Shown: in pieces, positions 61,094 to 64,000 of the stretch
Position numbering within the stretch: the stretch's first letter is position 1
Layout: each line of letters starts with the position of its first letter
Assembly: GCA_002483265.1 (NCBI GenBank)
Contig: DLHO01000026.1
Span: 136,543 to 200,542, forward strand
DNA: 64,000 nucleotides
From: Flavobacteriales bacterium UBA7666
GTDB taxonomy: Bacteria > Bacteroidota > Bacteroidia > Flavobacteriales_D > Crocinitomicaceae
Direction: 5' to 3'
Notes under the pieces: generated by a model
What the model was told of the DNA's origin: nothing
Database searches by the model: none
The model's input: only the letters and a program-made list of their open reading frames with translations
Made by a program: the position numbers and the translations under genes

Positions 61094-61103
61094 TGGCTAT
61101 AAC
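61094..61103. repeat. TGGCTATAAC, inverted copy of the spacer end
   Basis: It is the exact reverse complement of GTTATAGCCA at 60291-60300, bracketing the preceding gene. Between here and the terminator at 61279 no gene is seen. Confidence 0.35.
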
Positions 61104-61278
61104 TTGTATATATGCGCAACTCAACAACTACTTACAACCACTTATTATCAATTTTGTTATTGAAAATCAATTAGATAGATTTAGAGAGGTGTTCAGTAAA
61201 TAGTGCCTTGCGCGTTTCGCTATTCCAATACTACTCAAAAAAACGAAACGAACGAACTAGTTACTCAAATTTGTGCAC

Positions 61279-61311
61279 AAAAAAAGTGGAACTGCCGAAA
61301 CAATTCCACTT
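61279..61311 (-). terminator. Rho-independent terminator, minus strand
   Basis: On the minus strand AAGTGGAA pairs with TTCCACTT, followed by T7 including the stem end. It probably ends the gcvT transcript. Confidence 0.75.
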
Positions 61312-61324
61312 CAATATATCTTAT

Positions 61325-61429
61325 TCTCCTGTCTTTCTCGATACTTCCGTCTTGTGTCAGTTCGAGTGTCCCGACATTTCAGTCGGGATGTATCGAGAAC
61401 ACATGACGGAAACTCGAAATGACAGGAGA
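61325..61429. repeat. 105-bp near-perfect palindromic intergenic element
   Basis: Outer ends TCTCCTGTC and GACAGGAGA are exact complements. Inner blocks CTCGA, TTCCGTC, TGTGT and CCCGAC pair in order; the loop is ATTTCA between CCCGAC and GTCGGG. Each arm is about 49 nt with a few mismatches. No gene fits. Its form suggests a REP/MITE-type element. Confidence 0.75.
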
Positions 61430-61433
61430 TGCT

Positions 61434-62516
61434 TTACTTCTGATAAAAAGGCATCTTAACCACTTTCGCTAAAACTCCTTTGTCTCTGATTTCAATAAAA
61501 ATTTCACTATCAGGGGTCGCAAATTCCGTTTTCACATAACCCATTCCAATTGCTTTCTTCACGCTTGGCCCTTGTGTTCCGGAAGTTACTTTCCCGATCA
61601 CATTTCCGTTTGCATCCACAATGCGGTAGTCGTGACGCGGAATTCCACGGTCGATCATTTCAAAACCAACCAGTTTTTGAGAAACACCTGCTTCTTTTTC
61701 AGCTTTCAATTTGTCTGCATCCACAAAGTCTTTTGTGAATTTCGTGATCCATCCCAATCCAGCCTGAAGGGGAGAGGTCGTGTCGTCGATGTCGTTTCCG
61801 TATAAGCAGAATCCCATTTCCAAACGCAAAGTATCGCGAGCAGCCAAACCAATTGGTTTAATTCCGAAAGCAGCACCTGCTTCAAAAACTTTGTCCCAAA
61901 CTTGTTTCACTTCTGAATTCTTGCAGTAAATTTCAAAACCTCCTGAACCGGTATAACCTGTTGCCGAAATAATCACGTGCTCAATTCCTGCAAACGGACC
62001 AACTTCAAAATGGTAGTATTTAATCGCAGACAAATCAACTGATGTCAATGACTGCATTGCTTCAACAGCTTTAGGTCCTTGAATTGCCAATAAGGAATAA
62101 TCATCCGAAAGATTTCTCATGGATGCATTCTTTGTATTGTGAGAAGAGATCCAGTTCCAGTCTTTTTCAATATTGGAAGCATTTACAACCAACAGGTATT
62201 CTTCTTCCTTAATGCGGTAAACAATTAAATCGTCTACAATACCGCCATTTCCGTTTGGAAGACAAGAATATTGCGCACGACCGATCGTTAGCGTAGAAGC
62301 ATCATTGGTGGTAACACGCTGAATCAAATCCAAAGCCTCCGGACCCGATAACAAAAACTCTCCCATGTGAGAAACATCAAACACACCAACCGCATTCCGA
62401 ACGGTTTCATGTTCACTAATTACGCCTTCATATTGTACCGGCATATTGTATCCAGCAAATGGAACCATTTTGGCACCCAAAGCCTCGTGAACCTGGGTAA
62501 GAGCAGTGTTTTTCAT
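61434..62516 (-). CDS. gcvT: Glycine cleavage system aminomethyltransferase (T protein)
   Basis: This 360-residue folate enzyme takes the aminomethyl group from the H protein, making 5,10-methylene-tetrahydrofolate and ammonia. Marks are MVPFAGYNMPVQYEG, RNAVGVFDVSHMGEF, VNASNIEKDWNW (catalytic Asp region), GYTGSGGFEIY and the C-terminal GYVKTEFATP. Length is normal. The other glycine cleavage genes are not in the window. The terminator and palindrome lie immediately downstream. Confidence 0.95.
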   Translation of the reverse strand: MKNTALTQVHEALGAKMVPFAGYNMPVQYEGVISEHETVRNAVGVFDVSHMGEFLLSGPEALDLIQRVTTNDASTLTIGRAQYSCLPNGNGGIVDDLIVYRIKEEEYLLVVNASNIEKDWNWISSHNTKNASMRNLSDDYSLLAIQGPKAVEAMQSLTSVDLSAIKYYHFEVGPFAGIEHVIISATGYTGSGGFEIYCKNSEVKQVWDKVFEAGAAFGIKPIGLAARDTLRLEMGFCLYGNDIDDTTSPLQAGLGWITKFTKDFVDADKLKAEKEAGVSQKLVGFEMIDRGIPRHDYRIVDANGNVIGKVTSGTQGPSVKKAIGMGYVKTEFATPDSEIFIEIRDKGVLAKVVKMPFYQK

Positions 62517-62580
62517 TTATTTTGTTTTTTATGACTGTAAAAGTAAATATTTCGTTGAATTTTCGGGGAAAGTCTGAAGA

Positions 62581-63264
62581 TTACTGACTAATTAATTTGG
62601 AACCGTGATACGGACAAAATTCATAATTCGCCGGAAACAATTCTCCATCGTTTGTACACTTGGAATCTTTAAAAAGACTTGGTAAAGGCAAATGGAAAGT
62701 GTTTTTTGTGGAAGCCAGCTCCAATTTGAAATCACTATCTGAATAAGGATTTAATAATTCTTCACCGTTAGAATCCGTCATGTCGAAATAAAACAACGTC
62801 ATTCCGGAACCCATGTCTCCAAGCATTTGAGAGAATATCGGCTTCATGTAGTCATTTAACATTTTCAATTCTTCCGATAATTTTGCCTCAGGAATTGGTT
62901 TATAGGTCTTTCCGTTGAATGTGACAGAAATATTAGAACGAAGATAAGATTCTTCTTTCGCTTCAAATGATCTCATTGGAGTATTCATTTTTCCTGATAC
63001 TGCAAAGAAAATAGTTTTATTCCCCAGCATTTCTTTTACTTGAGATAGGGTTTCAGCACTAAAGTTCTTGGGATCTTTAGCTGCCATCACTTCCCAATAA
63101 ATTTCAGGGATCCAGTAAAGAATCGTTATTTGATCTTTTCCTGCGTCAGTGTATAAGATATCTTTAAGAAGTTTATTCATATCCACATCTTTCAGCTCCA
63201 GTTTATGCTGGCTGAAAGAAGAAAAAGAAATTGTCAGAATGAGTAGGCATAGCAAATTTTTCAT
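62581..63264 (-). CDS. Exported protein of unknown function
   Basis: This 227-residue protein has a signal peptide (MKNLLCLLILTISFSSFSQ). The mature part is mixed alpha/beta: ILYWIPEIYWEVMAAKD, GNKTIFFAVSGKMNTP, and a C-terminal segment with two Cys and CPYHGSKLI. The pattern of strands with DMTDSNGEEL hints at an envelope domain, but I do not recognise a family. The start at 63264 gives the signal peptide. Confidence 0.72.
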   Translation of the reverse strand: MKNLLCLLILTISFSSFSQHKLELKDVDMNKLLKDILYTDAGKDQITILYWIPEIYWEVMAAKDPKNFSAETLSQVKEMLGNKTIFFAVSGKMNTPMRSFEAKEESYLRSNISVTFNGKTYKPIPEAKLSEELKMLNDYMKPIFSQMLGDMGSGMTLFYFDMTDSNGEELLNPYSDSDFKLELASTKNTFHLPLPSLFKDSKCTNDGELFPANYEFCPYHGSKLISQ

Positions 63265-63281
63265 GTTCTTGATTTTGAACA

Positions 63282-63289
63282 CAAAGTTA
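63282..63289 (-). promoter_or_regulatory. -7 box for the gene at 63264
   Basis: On the minus strand TAACTTTG matches TAnnTTTG and ends 17 nt before the ATG. Confidence 0.45.
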
Positions 63290-63318
63290 TCCAATTTGTC
63301 TAAATAGAAGAGCGTGAA

Positions 63319-63714
63319 TTAATTCTCCAGAAGTTTTACAAAACGGATTGTAAAATCACGTTCCTCGGCAGAAGGGTTTTCAAAAGAACCGAAGCGTAAA
63401 GTGGCAACTGATTTATCCATGAAATAATGCTGCTCCAAAATAGGCTTGATAGACTCGAAAATCGAGTCAGCATTTTTGCCATTGAAATAAAGATAACCGT
63501 CTCCGAAATCCATTGAAATGTCGTGACCCTCATATTTTCCAAGGGCACTGCTCGTAATGTTTGAATCCAATTGCTTTTCCAGCTCATGTAATTCGTTCAA
63601 ATCCTCAATTCCATAGAAGAACTGAATAACAACCAAATGATTATCGTCCATATGCGTGATATTTTCTTTAATTGCTTTCTCTTTCTTCCGTTGAAAAAAA
63701 CCAAACAATTTCAT
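63319..63714 (-). CDS. Small cytosolic protein of unknown function
   Basis: This 131-residue protein starts with a basic stretch (FGFFQRKKEKAIKE) and continues with DDNHLVVIQFFYGIEDLNEL, an alpha/beta pattern, and a final ATLRFGSFENPSAEERDF. No motif is recognised. It looks like an immunity-type or regulatory domain only by size. It has no close neighbour downstream on its strand that would suggest a partner. Confidence 0.65.
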   Translation of the reverse strand: MKLFGFFQRKKEKAIKENITHMDDNHLVVIQFFYGIEDLNELHELEKQLDSNITSSALGKYEGHDISMDFGDGYLYFNGKNADSIFESIKPILEQHYFMDKSVATLRFGSFENPSAEERDFTIRFVKLLEN

Positions 63715-64000
63715 TTTTCCTGTCTTTCAATTAAAAAGTAAGTTAACCAAAAAAATTCAAAATTCAACAGTTAACGATTTATTTAACAGTATGTTAATGC
63801 GTAATTACTTAACCTTTTATTAGTTGGTTGCTTTCGATAAAGTTGGATGGTAATCCAATACTGAAACATTGAGACTGAGCGAAAAGACCCAATTACTCTA
63901 CAGGGAAATTTTGAACATAGATAAAGATTGTAACTCTAACATTAATTTATGTTTAGAAAGCGAAAGTCTTCCTTTCCGGTAGACTGCTCATGAAAAGTGC
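63715..64000. other. Non-coding right edge
   Basis: The stretch holds no open frame of useful length on either strand. It is AT-rich with ordinary sequence and may be the upstream region of a gene beyond the window. Confidence 0.4.

Noticed and set aside
57858..61103. A recognised anti-phage defence system
   Set aside because: Only a nuclease-like domain is identifiable; no known system composition is present.
61078..61433. A small RNA or gene in the gap before gcvT
   Set aside because: The gap is accounted for by a terminator and a palindromic repeat, and no frame is convincing.
1..64000. CRISPR arrays, tRNA or rRNA genes, transposases
   Set aside because: Scanning both strands by eye showed no regularly spaced identical repeats with spacers, no tRNA-like T-arm sequences and no transposase motifs.

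Overview
The window is chromosomal DNA from a member of the Bacteroidota, most likely Flavobacteriales; a Crocinitomicaceae/Fluviicola-type relative is my best guess, at low confidence. The evidence is that two proteins carry type IX secretion (T9SS) type A tails and one carries a gliding-motility (type B) tail; promoters carry the Bacteroidota -7 box TAnnTTTG; the genome encodes an S46 dipeptidyl peptidase and paired M16 peptidases; and the start sites lack Shine-Dalgarno sequences. No rRNA, tRNA, CRISPR array, transposase or integrase gene was seen.

Layout. 0-1.7 kb: acetyltransferase and membrane acyltransferase (minus). 1.7-9.7 kb: L-2-hydroxyglutarate oxidase, a secreted protein pair including a large type B T9SS cargo behind a long structured leader, YaaA, and L-serine dehydratase. 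9.9-14.1 kb: a methionine-synthesis operon (metX, homoserine dehydrogenase, OsmC-like, metZ) with a SAM-I riboswitch followed by a 33-residue leader peptide ending in Met and five Cys. 14.2-20 kb: acetyltransferases, an AraC regulator, a DUF6624 protein with an esterase, and two FKBP isomerases. 20.1-23.9 kb (minus): dnaX, split at a run of ten A, then a lipoprotein, an esterase and an outer-membrane protein. 24-32 kb: CBS-type cysteine/cystathionine synthase, a BtuF-like binding protein, DUF2141, PlsC, a HipA-like kinase with DUF3037, RlmF, and a D-cysteine desulfhydrase-family enzyme. 32-38.7 kb (minus): flavodoxin-like reductase, Crp regulator, T9SS cargo, and an M16 peptidase pair. 39-43.5 kb: DUF4494, pdxH, a further M16 peptidase and a thioredoxin-fold protein. 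43.5-46.4 kb (minus): rpsP-rimM-trmN6 and an outer-membrane protein. 46.5-57.8 kb: HD phosphohydrolase, ROK kinase with a GH92 mannosidase, a large FG-GAP T9SS cargo, and a Dpp7-like peptidase. 57.9-61.1 kb (minus): an accessory block (acetyltransferase, HEXXH protein, Mrr-like nuclease, unknown) separated by attC-like palindromes. 61.3-64 kb: a long palindromic repeat, gcvT, and two uncharacterised genes.

How the genes work together. Sulfur amino acid metabolism is a theme: the metX operon, the CBS-type synthase and the D-cysteine desulfhydrase-family enzyme all handle homocysteine, cysteine or related compounds, and the leader architecture suggests dual sensing of SAM and of Cys/Met charging. 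A second theme is extracellular polymer breakdown: T9SS cargo, GH92, S46 and M16 peptidases. The most noteworthy signals are the poly-Cys leader behind the riboswitch, the A10 slip site in dnaX, a set of eight genes whose -7 box ends 4-5 nt before the ATG (putative leaderless mRNAs), and the attC-like accessory block.
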